Source: DASXVX01 sp036504075
Lineage (GTDB): Bacteria; Bacillota; Sulfobacillia; Symbiobacteriales; Symbiobacteriaceae
DNA: 14,980 nt
NCBI GenBank assembly: GCA_036504075.1
Contig: DASXVX010000062.1
Location: 1 to 14,980 of the forward strand
Direction: 5' to 3'
Shown here: positions 1 through 6,995 of the stretch, in pieces
How positions within the stretch are numbered: the first letter of the stretch is position 1
Layout of the letters: the number at the start of each line of letters is the position of its first letter
Notes under the pieces: generated by a model
What the model was told of the DNA's origin: nothing
The model's input: the letters and a program-made list of their open reading frames with translations, nothing else
The model's database searches: none
Translations under genes and position numbers: made by a program

Positions 1-30
1 CCCCCCCCCCGTCGCTCGTACACCGCAGGC

Positions 31-273
31 TCACCGGGCGGGAGCCAACGCCTGTGCGTATGCCGCTGAGTCCCATCCCACCAGCACTTGCCCGCCAATC
101 ACCGTCACCGGAATCGCGTGGGCGCTGGTCAGGTTGCGATACTCCGCCCGGTACTGCTTGTTCGTAAAAATGTTGCGTTCTTCCCACTTCAGTCCTTTCG
201 CCGAAAGGAAGCGCCTGGCAAAGGCGCAACGCGGTCAGAGCGGCGCTACGTACATGATGATTTCCGGCTGCAT
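31..273 (-). CDS. Glutaredoxin-like protein with in-frame TGA (possible selenocysteine) at the active site
   Basis: Reading through one TGA gives an 80-residue protein with a glutaredoxin/NrdH layout: an N-terminal strand (PEIIMYVAPL), then TGA-PRC at residues 13-16 where the family has CPxC, then a helix with FLSAKGLKWEERN, the cis-proline segment AIPVTVIGG near residue 54, and GWD near residue 66. The TGA is at 235-237 and is the only internal stop. Such proteins reduce disulfides or mixed disulfides in the cytoplasm. A hairpin lies 3' of the TGA (CCTTTC-GGC-GAAAGG); its loop starts about 33 nt downstream and begins with G, which fits the loose bacterial SECIS model. The ATG at 273 is the first start after an upstream stop; its ribosome site is weak. 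The alternative is a simple nonsense mutation, which is credible because neighbouring genes are decayed. The fold is well supported; selenocysteine insertion is only inferred. Confidence 0.6.
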
Positions 274-330
274 CGTTCACCCACGTCCTAACTTTCCCAA
301 TCCGACGGCCCTGTTTTCCCAGTGTAGCAA

Positions 331-350
331 AATACCCCCGGGGGTGTATA
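331..350. promoter_or_regulatory. CsoR-family-like operator palindrome upstream of the glutaredoxin-like gene
   Basis: The palindrome ATACCCCCGGGGGTGTAT has the TACCCC...GGGGTA form bound by CsoR/CstR-type repressors, which sense copper or sulfane sulfur. On the minus strand it is followed by an extended -10-like TGCTACACT (about 321-329), so a bound repressor would cover the spacer of a promoter for the glutaredoxin-like gene. No repressor gene is in the window. The regulator assignment is inferred from the motif alone. Confidence 0.45.
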
Positions 351-430
351 TGGGCCATCGGTACCCCTTTGCGCCCACCCACTTGCATCACCCGAATGAT
401 CCACCCACCCCCTACCCCCTACACGTATCT

Positions 431-793
431 ATGACTTTCAGTATGAGGAGCGCCTCTCCCCGGCGCTGCACCCGCAGATTAACCAACTGGGAGTCGATCA
501 GCGATGTTCACACCGCCTTCATCACCACGCTGACCATGGTGGGCGCCGTCTCCGCACCCATGGAGAGCGAACACTTCGGGCGCCGGTTCACCCTGGTGCG
601 CAACGGCCTCGCCCCGACCTCTCCCGCCTTTCGGTTGCCAACGCCGCCGGCTTCCTGGGCGAGCTGCTGCCAATCCTCCCCTTCGTCATGATCCTCATGG
701 GCCTGTGTTCGACGCCTGGGTCCCCCGGAAGCTGGCGTCATTTTGCTGGGCTTCGTCATGGAGCGGCTGCTCCCGGCCGAGTCGGTCAAGTAG
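431..793 (+). pseudogene. Decayed membrane permease fragment
   Basis: Protein-like segments continue across three reading frames: YEERLSPALHPQINQLGVD, then TAFITTLTMVGAVSAP and EHFGRRFTLVRNGL, then LSVANAAGFLGELLPILPF, then FDAWVPRK, and finally GVILLGFVMERLLPAESVK with a stop at 791-793. The segments include at least two hydrophobic membrane spans. Several small indels have destroyed the frame. The look is that of an inner-membrane permease C-terminus, but the family is not recognised with confidence. It lies divergent to the glutaredoxin-like gene and may once have shared the palindromic operator between them. It ends just before dispersed repeat A. Confidence 0.45.
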
Positions 794-796
794 GGG

Positions 797-1500
797 CGCG
801 ATTTTTTGGGGGCGATGCCTCCGCGCCGGCCGTTCTTGCGCCGAAGGGCTACAAAAAGCGCTTCGGCATGAAATAAAGGTTTTCGGCATGGAAAAAAGGT
901 TTTCGGCATGGAATAAAGGTTTTCGGCATGGAATAAGGCTATTCGCCATGGAATAAACCTATTTGCCATGGAATAAATCTATTTGCCATGGAATAAATCT
1001 ATTTGCCATGGAATAAATCTATTTGCCACGGAATAAATCTATTTGCCATGGAATAAATCTATTTGCCACGGAATAAATCTATTTGCCATGGAATAAATCT
1101 ATTTGCCATGGAAAAAGGGTTTTCGGCATTATTCGCCATTACCTATTTCAATCTCACGGCTCCTGGCGCCCGCTTTTCCTGATCGGTGGTTTGTGAGTGG
1201 GTATGCTCGGGTGCGCGGGAAAAAGGCGCATTCATCGGCTACGATGCTTGCGCCGCAACTGTTGTGGGGAATCGGGGCGTCGCGGCGGAGTTGGGACGGT
1301 TATGTGGCTGACGGGCCGATTTCTAACAAGATTGTAAAACCGCGGCGCTATTCGTAGCTCCGCGGGGATCGACCGAGGGATCTGCAGCGGATGGACGAAC
1401 AGATTGCTTTGACGGAGTGTGATCCGGCATGCTCGGAGAAGCCGGAACGCTTTGCCGGCTTCCGGCGTCACTCGGTGCCGAACCGGGCGCAAGGGAAATC
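797..1500 (+). repeat. Dispersed repeat, copy A
   Basis: This stretch aligns in the same orientation with copy B (3731-4198) and more loosely with copy C (10288-10695). Shared blocks include AAGCGCTTCGGCATG, CTCCTGGCGCC, GATCGGTGGT, TTGCGCCGCAACTGTTG, TTCGTAGCTCCGCGGGGAT and GACGGAGTGTG. No transposase is encoded and the ORFs inside look non-coding. Two hairpins are conserved with compensatory changes, at 1225-1254 and 1438-1462. The copy contains the 20-bp tandem array. Boundaries are approximate. Confidence 0.7.
861..1120 (+). repeat. Tandem array of thirteen 20-bp units
   Basis: Units repeat at exactly 20-bp spacing with no spacers. The central units read atttgccatggaataaatct with rare single changes (CATGG to CACGG at 1028-1030 and 1068-1070). 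The outer units belong to a second type, tttcggcatggaataaaggt. Each unit carries CCATGG or GGCATG. The homogeneous centre and divergent edges are typical of expansion by slippage or unequal exchange. Copies B and C hold only one or two outer-type units. Confidence 0.95.
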
Positions 1501-1551
1501 CGATCGGTAAGGCGAACGGTCATGGCGGAATTCACCACCGGGAGGAACCGA

Positions 1552-2495
1552 AATGCTGCCCTTGCCCGCCCACCGGAGCGGTAGCCGGCGGAGCCCTGGC
1601 AGCTTGGCCACCTACTACCGGCAGTGCCTGGAGCGGGAGCAGATGCAGCGGCTCCAGCTCTCGCTACCGGCTCTTCGCCAAAGTTCGTGAAGACACTCGC
1701 TGTCTGCGGACAAGGGGTAGGAAACCAGGCAGCCTGGTGGAGAGTGCTTCCCGAGACGATGAAAGGGGTTCTGGTCCTCGACGCCACGCTGTCAGCCGCG
1801 ACCCTGAAGCCGGTCGCCCCCACCACTCGTCGTTGCTCGGAGGGGGTAGTAACAGGGGCGGGTTGGTTTTTCACGCTGGGTAGCTCCGGACCAGGAATGC
1901 CAGACCATTCGAAAGCCACGGGTTTCCAGTCATTTTCGCCCGTTTCATACCCCTTCAGATATCTGAACGAGTGGCTCACGCAACCTGCGGGAGAGCGGCC
2001 TCTACCGGTTCGCCACCGACCTGACCGGGCAAATCACACCGGAGAGCGCCGGCCAGTTCCAGCCGCAGCAGATGGTGGGGCTGCGCCGCCTCGCCGCCCG
2101 TACCGCCGCCGGTCAGGGGCTCAATCTACGACCAGAAGCGGCTGAAACGGCGCGGGGCCGAAGTGGTGAACACATCGCAGCCCAAGGCGGCGCAGTTGCT
2201 GGAACTGATCCCCTTGTTTGAGCGCATGGCCGGCGGAAAGGTGGACACCGGCACCCACCGGAAGTGGTGTGAGTTGCTCTCGGTCTTCCCGGCGGGCAGA
2301 CCGACTACCGGGCCGCCGCCGCCAGCCGCAGCGGTGGAGCTGGACGGGACGCAGCACGATTCGGACCCGGTGACGCAGGCCCGGGACCGGCTGAAGAACA
2401 GCCTGTGCAAACAGGCGGGGCTGCCCCTGGTCCGGGTGCGGTGGGGCGACCGGGGCGCGCTGGAGCGGGTGTTGGCGACGTTGCAAGCCGTGTAG
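1552..2495 (+). pseudogene. Disrupted DUF2726-type gene
   Basis: The start is an ATG at 1552 behind a good site (GGGAGGAACCGAA). The first part reads ...YYRQCLEREQMQRLQL and breaks off near 1683 at a MITE-like insert. Protein-like sequence resumes at about 1981 (LRESGLYRFATDLTGQI, FQPQQMVGLRRLAARTAAG), then shifts frame near 2120 to KRRGAEVVNTSQPKAAQLLE. The C-terminus has VELDGTQHDSDPVTQARDRL and GLPLVRVRW, which match the core of DUF2726, a PD-(D/E)XK-like fold. The stop is at 2493-2495. Function is lost or very doubtful. The last 70 bp recur at 4199-4270. The C-terminal family call is good; continuity with the 1552 segment is inferred. Confidence 0.5.
1683..1984. mobile_element. MITE-like insert with imperfect terminal inverted repeats
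   Basis: The left end GTTCGTGAAGACACTCGCTG and the reverse complement of the right end, GTTGCGTGAGCCACTCGTTC, align with small gaps as inverted ends of about 20 bp. The insert is about 300 bp, interrupts protein-like sequence on both sides and encodes no transposase. No clear target duplication is visible. The long ORFs on either strand inside it look like shadows. Confidence 0.35.
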
Positions 2496-2554
2496 AATTC
2501 CGGCCACGTCGAATCAAGGGCAGAGTTGGCAGTCGTGAGCAAGGAGGCGCGCGC

Positions 2555-2912
2555 ATGAAAGGCCTGACCGCCGCCGCCCGGGTCTTCGTTCTGCTGGGCG
2601 TCCTCCATGGTCTCGGCGACATGCTGATGGGTGCGAACCACGTGGTCTATCTCCAGCAAGGCGGCCTGAGCGGTTTTCAGGCCAGCCTGGTCATCGGCCT
2701 GTTCCTGTTCGCCATCTCGCTGTTTGATCACGCCAACGGGGATGATCGCCGATATCTGGGGTCGCAAACGGACCATGACGGCCGGGTTCGCGGTCGTGGC
2801 GCTTGGCGAGGTCTTGTTCGGACTGGCCGGGCTGGCTCCCGGACGCCGGATCAGCCCCCTGCCGGCCTTTGTGATGTCCAGCGTGCTGCGGGGAGCGGGG
2901 ACGACGGGGGTA
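2555..2912 (+). pseudogene. MFS transporter fragment, frameshifted and truncated
   Basis: It starts at ATG 2555 behind AAGGAGG. The first membrane helix and loop read FVLLGVLHGLGDMLMGANHV, followed by SGFQASLVIGLFLFAISLF. Near 2728 the frame changes and continues with GMIADIWGRKRTMTAGFAVV, the hallmark MFS loop 2-3 motif (GxxxDxxGRKR), then a third helix, ALGEVLFGLAGLAPG. Homology ends near 2912, just before a terminator. Only about a quarter of a normal 400-residue transporter remains, so it cannot work. The substrate cannot be told. Confidence 0.7.
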
Positions 2913-2918
2913 CGGAAA

Positions 2919-2952
2919 GAGCCACCGGATGTCCGGTGGCTCGGTTTGGTTT
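2919..2952 (+). terminator. Rho-independent terminator
   Basis: A perfect 10-bp stem, GAGCCACCGG / CCGGTGGCTC, with a 4-nt loop is followed by GGTTTGGTTTT. It lies directly after the MFS fragment. Confidence 0.75.
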
Positions 2953-3042
2953 TGCCCGCTGGCGTGCCCGTTGGCTACGAATAGGTCTCGGTTGGTATAG
3001 GTTGTTTTACGCGATGTAGGAACGGGCCTGCGGGAGCCGGGT

Positions 3043-3623
3043 CTACTGGCCGACTTCCCTGGGGGTCTCTTTCGCGGCAGTCTCTTTCGCGGTCTCTTTA
3101 GCGGCGGTCTCTTTGGCGGCGGCAACCTGGTCGGCGGACTTCGGCGCGGGGGCCGGGTTGTCGGTGTTGGTGGAGCCCCGGGTCGTGCGACGCTTGATGA
3201 CGGCGGTGTTGAGGGCGATTACCAGGCAGGGCTTCCCTTTGGCGTTGATCCCGGGGGTGATAACGCACTGCCGGCGGCCGACGGGACGGAGCTGCGGGTA
3301 CTCCGTGAAGACGCCGCCCATGTGCACGGTGACGAGCCGCTTGGCGTGGCGGACGGCGACGAGTCCGTACCGATCCGGGCGACGGAGACGGATATCAGGC
3401 TGGCGTCGGCGTCAGCGCCGAACGTGGTCATGTACTCGTTCAGGGGGATGCCTTCGTCAGTGGCGAGCTGGTCCAGCGCCTCGCTGGGTGTCATGGTGAA
3501 ACTGGTCCGACCGCTGGTTTCGATCGTGCCCAGCATGGAGAGCCGCTGCGCGCCGCCGTTGATGTTCGGAACCGTGGTAACCTCTTTGAAGTTGGGCTTG
3601 GGATCGGGATTGGTCTCAGGCAT
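3043..3623 (-). pseudogene. Unknown protein with Lys-Glu-Thr repeat tail, one frameshift
   Basis: The start ATG at 3623 follows AAAGGAGGAATACGA. The N-terminal part includes FKEVTTVPNINGGAQRLSML, FTMTPSEALDQLATDEGIP and ASLISVSVARIG. Near 3371 the frame shifts by one base; the other frame continues RYGLVAVRHAKRLVTVHMGG, VFTEYPQLRPVGRRQCVITP, PCLVIALNTAVIKRR. The tail has 12-15-nt repeats encoding AAKETAAKETAKETAAKET and stops at 3043. With the missing base restored it would be about 190 residues. No family is recognised. The strong promoter and ribosome site suggest recent loss, or a sequencing error at the shift. Confidence 0.6.
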
Positions 3624-3692
3624 TCGTATTCCTCCTTTCTCGTTTTTGCAGAAGCGCCGGAGTGGCCGGCTCCGTCGTCTGACTTGATTGAT

Positions 3693-3721
3693 ATAATATC
3701 ACGTTAAAACTTGTACGTAAA
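3693..3721 (-). promoter_or_regulatory. Sigma-70-type promoter for the 3623 gene
   Basis: On the minus strand, -35 TTTACG (3721-3716) and -10 TATTAT (3698-3693) are separated by exactly 17 bp, with a TG one base before the -10. The segment is much more AT-rich than its surroundings and lies 70 bp upstream of the ATG at 3623. Confidence 0.7.
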
Positions 3722-3730
3722 GATGTTTGT

Positions 3731-4198
3731 TGGACTTTTTTGGGCGAATTCTGCGCGTCGGCTGGTTTCGGGTCCAAGGGCTGCAAGAAGCGCTTCGGCA
3801 TGGAATAAAGGTTTTCGGCATTACTTGCGCCTTTCCGGCATGATTCGCTATTGATTTCTTCGATCTGACGGCTCCTGGCGCCGGTTTTTGCTGATCGGTG
3901 GTCTGTGGGCGGGTGTGCCCGGGCGCGCGGGGAAGGGGCGCAATCAGCGGCTACGCCGCTTGCGCCGCAACTGTTGGGGGGATTCGGGGCGTGCGGCGAG
4001 GTGGGGACGGATTCGTGGCTGATGGGCGAATTTCAAACGAGATTGTATAACCGCGGGGCTTTTCGTAGCTCCGCGGGGATTCGCCGAGAGGACAGCAGCG
4101 CTTAGGCGAACAGCCTGCCTGACGGAGTGTGGTCCAGAATGAGCGGTGAAGTCGGAAGTTTTTGCCGACTTCAGGCGTTACTCGCTGCCGAACCGGAC
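3731..4198 (+). repeat. Dispersed repeat, copy B
   Basis: It is homologous to copy A over nearly its full length but has only a single GGCATGGAATAAAGGTTTTC unit instead of the array. Conserved hairpins lie at 3937-3966 and 4148-4172, with stems that differ from copy A by paired substitutions. Its right edge abuts a duplicated DUF2726 gene end. No gene is seen inside. Confidence 0.7.
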
Positions 4199-4270
4199 CG
4201 GGAGCGGTGGGGCGACTGGGGCGCCCTGGCGGCGCTGGAGCGGATGTTGGCGACTTGGCATGCAGCGTAG
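4199..4270 (+). pseudogene. Duplicated 3' end of the DUF2726-type gene
   Basis: Translation gives RERWGDWGALAALERMLAT followed by a stop at 4268-4270. This matches RVRWGDRGALERVLATLQAV at the end of the gene at 2495, with a small in-frame insertion. Homology continues beyond the stop (CACGTCGAATCA in both places). Only the tail is present, directly joined to repeat B. Confidence 0.6.
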
Positions 4271-4312
4271 ACCGGTCACGTCGAATCATGGCGAACGATT
4301 GTTTGGGAAACG

Positions 4313-4355
4313 CAACCGGACCCGCTCTCTTTCGACAGAGAGTCGGGTCCGGTTG
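4313..4355. terminator. Long hairpin, possible terminator
   Basis: CAACCGGACCCG-CTCTCT pairs with AGAGAG-T-CGGGTCCGGTTG: 18 base pairs with one bulged base and a 6-nt loop. There is no clear T-run after it, so it may be a terminator, an RNA structure or an old element end. It lies just upstream of the small membrane peptide gene. Confidence 0.45.
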
Positions 4356-4411
4356 GTGTATTCTGGAACTGGGAGTTGCGGCAGGCCGAGCCCTCGAAAG
4401 GGGTGAAGCTA

Positions 4412-4501
4412 ATGGTGAAAATCACCATTGAGATGGATGCCATCACATTCATCTCTGTCGTGCTGTTAATAATCGCAGCACTTCGCTCCAATAACGGCTA
4501 G
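4412..4501 (+). CDS. Small membrane peptide, type I toxin-like
   Basis: This 29-residue ORF has a strong site (AAGGGGTGAAGCT before the ATG). The product is MVKITIEMDAI, then a hydrophobic helix TFISVVLLIIAALR, then SNNG. Length, single helix and short polar ends resemble holin-like type I toxins, which insert into the inner membrane, but sequence identity to a known family is not claimed. The transcript would be unusual: CTGGGAGTT (4369-4377) upstream of the ORF is complementary to AACTCCCAG (4566-4574) after it, so the ends of the mRNA can pair around the gene. A local hairpin (4537-4557) and a terminator follow. No antisense promoter could be shown. Confidence 0.5.
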   Translation: MVKITIEMDAITFISVVLLIIAALRSNNG

Positions 4502-4572
4502 CGGCTAACTGTTTCTGCACCGTCGGACAGTCGCCGCCGTCTCATCATATGGGACGGCAACTGCGAACTCCC

Positions 4573-4605
4573 AGGGCACCCTCATTCGGGTGCCCTCTTT
4601 CATTG
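4573..4605 (+). terminator. Rho-independent terminator after the small peptide gene
   Basis: A perfect 9-bp stem, AGGGCACCC / GGGTGCCCT, with loop TCATTC is followed by CTTTCATTG. It ends the small-peptide transcript; its 5' arm overlaps the sequence that can pair with the 5' leader. Confidence 0.75.
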
Positions 4606-4705
4606 TAGCCCAGACATTCTCAGCTTATGCGGCCTTTTCCTCTGAAAACGGTTGACGAAAGGGCTCAACTCGGGGGCGCCTCCCGCTCCAACCGAAATAA
4701 TGCTT

Positions 4706-6991
4706 TCACTCCCTGAATAGCTCCGCCCAGGTAGTCGCCACCGGTGTACCGCGGGGAGCGTCTCCCTTCTTCTGCCGTCTCAGGGATCCGAACCGTTGCC
4801 TCGGAATTCTACTCAGCCAGGTCTCCGCCTCCACCGGCTCGATCGGCAGGCAAATGTAAGCGCTGCTGCCCGGTTCGTGATACCCCGACTTCACCATCCG
4901 TTCCCGCGTCCAAATCTCCGGTGGACCGGTAACGCGCCACAACTGCAGTTCTTGCGTGAAGTCGGCGTAAAGCACCACGAACTCAGCGGCAATCTCTTCG
5001 GAACCAAAAATCCGCACGCTCCCGTCCCGGTCGTCTGCCCGTAGGTTGTAGCGCAGTTGAGACTCAATCCATTCCCACTGCCGCCGTCGCCGAACATACC
5101 CCAGCAGGACTTTCGTGTCGGCAGGAGGGTGGCTGAGAAACGGCACAACCTCAGAGTGCTGGGGGCGGTCATGCACCGGGTGGTTCGCAGCATGAATCCA
5201 GTAGCGGGTCCGTTCGTGCTCGGTTTGCTGCGCTGCCAAATGATGAAGAGCCTTACGAATAAACCGCTCAAGAGCTTGCTCACCCGATCCCTCCCCATCC
5301 TCCAGCGGGCGAAGCGGAAAGGCGCCTAAGCCGGGAAGGAGTTCGTGGTACTCCTGCTTTTCCACCTTATCCGTCCCGGGATAGATGACGTAGGCGCCGG
5401 CGGACCTCTTGATGGCATCCCGATAGGTGTGCATCTTGTATAAGTCACCGGGCTTGGCCTTCAGTTCCCGGCCTTGCGCTGCCGGTAAACCGGCCTCTCC
5501 GTCAGCGCCGAGATCATCCACGAACAGATCGGTCGCGGCCTCGACGCGATACTTGGCGTCGAAATGGAGCCAGACTTCCTCATCCAGATACGAAATCGCC
5601 GGTTTGATGCGCAGGGAGTAGTCGGGCTTCATCTTGGTGGTCCATGACCTGCCGTGGTTGGAGGTCTGGGAAAACTCCGGGTTGTACCACAACTCGATCT
5701 CAAGCCGCCGCCCCAGGAGCGATACGCTCCCAGCCAGCGCCCTGGCCTCCCCGCGCTTGATGGCCACGCCCAGCCCATCTTTGCGCCACTCGAAGAGCGA
5801 GCGGAGGTCAAAGTCCTGCTGGCAGATCCGGGATACGATCTCCACCAGCCGAAAGAAGACCCAGTACTCGTACAACTTGGCTACATCACGCCGACCGGCG
5901 GCGTAGACATCCGCACCGCCCTCCCAGGTGAGCAGCGCCGCAGTCTCAAACTGGATGTAGGCGCGGAAGATCTCCCGATACCCCTCCCGCTTTTGCAGCA
6001 CCTGACTGCCTTCCGGGAATTGGACCAGCGGCCCCACCTCATCAAACAGGTCTGAAGCCAGTACCTCGTCGAGCCGGCCGGCGATGATTCCGACCTCCCT
6101 CAGGCCGCGCCGCACAGGGGCGTTCGGTTTCTCACGGGCCAGGGCGTTCTCTACATCCAGGACGAAGTTGCGCCAGCGGGTCAGCGCGAACTGGATGAAG
6201 CGGTTCTCCGGAGTATCCAGCGTCTCTTGGGTGCGCTGTTTCATCAATACCGCGGGCAACGTTGAAAGAGGGGCACCGGGCACCTCCCACGGGACTCGCC
6301 GCCCCGCCCTCGCCATCTGCCGGCACGCTGCCGAGCCTGCAGGTAGGCTTTGGCCGGGCCGCACGGCCTCCTCTTCCGTCAGCCACGTGCGGTGAGGCCG
6401 GGCCAGGATTTGCTGCATAGCAAGCTCGAAGGTCGGCCCGCTGATCAGATGTTTCAGGAAGGCAAACTGCTGGTAGAGGGTGGTGGCATCTGTGGTATCA
6501 TCCATCGCGAAACGCTGCTCGGTGGGAGCGAAGCGCTCCATCACCACCTCGGTCAACTTCTCTGCCAAGTACTCCAGCATCCAGCGATACTCTTGCAAAT
6601 ACCCCAGCTTGAGGGACCTGACCTCCAGCAGGGCGTGCCCCATGACCTGTTCTCCGACGCGTACGGTCACCGTCAGCGTACCGGTGGCCAGGCGGGGCCG
6701 AAGCCGGCCCTGGCGCCAATCCGGGGTATCCGCCGAGAAAAGCTCCCGCGGCTCCAGGTCGACGTCACCAGTAGCGGCGTTGTCCAGGTGAATCCGGTAG
6801 AGATATTCCGTCCCCTCGCGGATCTGAAACGGCTCCACGGAGGGGTCTCGGTCGGGGTCGTCCCGGAGATTCGCGATCGGTGGCACCGCGCCGTCATTCT
6901 TCTTGCTGGCCGGCAACCCAATCCACAAGTGGCCCCGGTCAACCCCGCCATCGTCCAGAATCGGTATGCACAACTCCGGCGTCGTCTCCAT
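4706..6991 (-). CDS. McrC-like nuclease subunit (DUF2357 plus PD-(D/E)XK) of a type IV restriction system
   Basis: This 761-residue protein should be the cleaving partner of the McrB-like motor encoded just upstream. Residues about 130-330 have the DUF2357 look (LGYLQEYRWMLEYLAEKL, then TPENRFIQFALTRWRNFV). The nuclease core follows: KLYEYWVFFRLVEI near 372, KMKPDYSLRI (Asp456), LHFDAKYRV (Asp478, Lys480) and the RecB-type YKMHTYRDAI near 518. All expected catalytic positions are present. Residues about 620-761 form an extra domain (LLGYVRRRRQWEWIESQLRY, EFVVLYADFTQELQLWRVTG) not found in short E. coli-type McrC. The ATG at 6991 is 5 nt after the McrB stop, with GGGGTGA in between, so translation is probably coupled. 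The family call is firm; the target modification is unknown. Confidence 0.88.
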   Translation of the reverse strand: METTPELCIPILDDGGVDRGHLWIGLPASKKNDGAVPPIANLRDDPDRDPSVEPFQIREGTEYLYRIHLDNAATGDVDLEPRELFSADTPDWRQGRLRPRLATGTLTVTVRVGEQVMGHALLEVRSLKLGYLQEYRWMLEYLAEKLTEVVMERFAPTEQRFAMDDTTDATTLYQQFAFLKHLISGPTFELAMQQILARPHRTWLTEEEAVRPGQSLPAGSAACRQMARAGRRVPWEVPGAPLSTLPAVLMKQRTQETLDTPENRFIQFALTRWRNFVLDVENALAREKPNAPVRRGLREVGIIAGRLDEVLASDLFDEVGPLVQFPEGSQVLQKREGYREIFRAYIQFETAALLTWEGGADVYAAGRRDVAKLYEYWVFFRLVEIVSRICQQDFDLRSLFEWRKDGLGVAIKRGEARALAGSVSLLGRRLEIELWYNPEFSQTSNHGRSWTTKMKPDYSLRIKPAISYLDEEVWLHFDAKYRVEAATDLFVDDLGADGEAGLPAAQGRELKAKPGDLYKMHTYRDAIKRSAGAYVIYPGTDKVEKQEYHELLPGLGAFPLRPLEDGEGSGEQALERFIRKALHHLAAQQTEHERTRYWIHAANHPVHDRPQHSEVVPFLSHPPADTKVLLGYVRRRRQWEWIESQLRYNLRADDRDGSVRIFGSEEIAAEFVVLYADFTQELQLWRVTGPPEIWTRERMVKSGYHEPGSSAYICLPIEPVEAETWLSRIPRQRFGSLRRQKKGDAPRGTPVATTWAELFRE

Positions 6992-6995
6992 GGGG

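Noticed and set aside
508..969. 153-codon minus-strand ORF repeating IPCRKPLFHAE-like units
   Set aside because: The peptide repeats merely translate the 20-bp DNA array and the rest is antisense to the permease remnant.
861..1120. CRISPR array
   Set aside because: The units follow each other with no spacers and no cas gene is in the window.
1323..1979. 218-codon minus-strand ORF
   Set aside because: It spans the repeat end, a gene remnant and the MITE-like insert, so it cannot be one gene.
3951..4289. Minus-strand ORF conserved between repeats A and B
   Set aside because: Similarity between the translations follows from DNA similarity; it holds no more than expected and both ORFs are Pro/Arg-rich.
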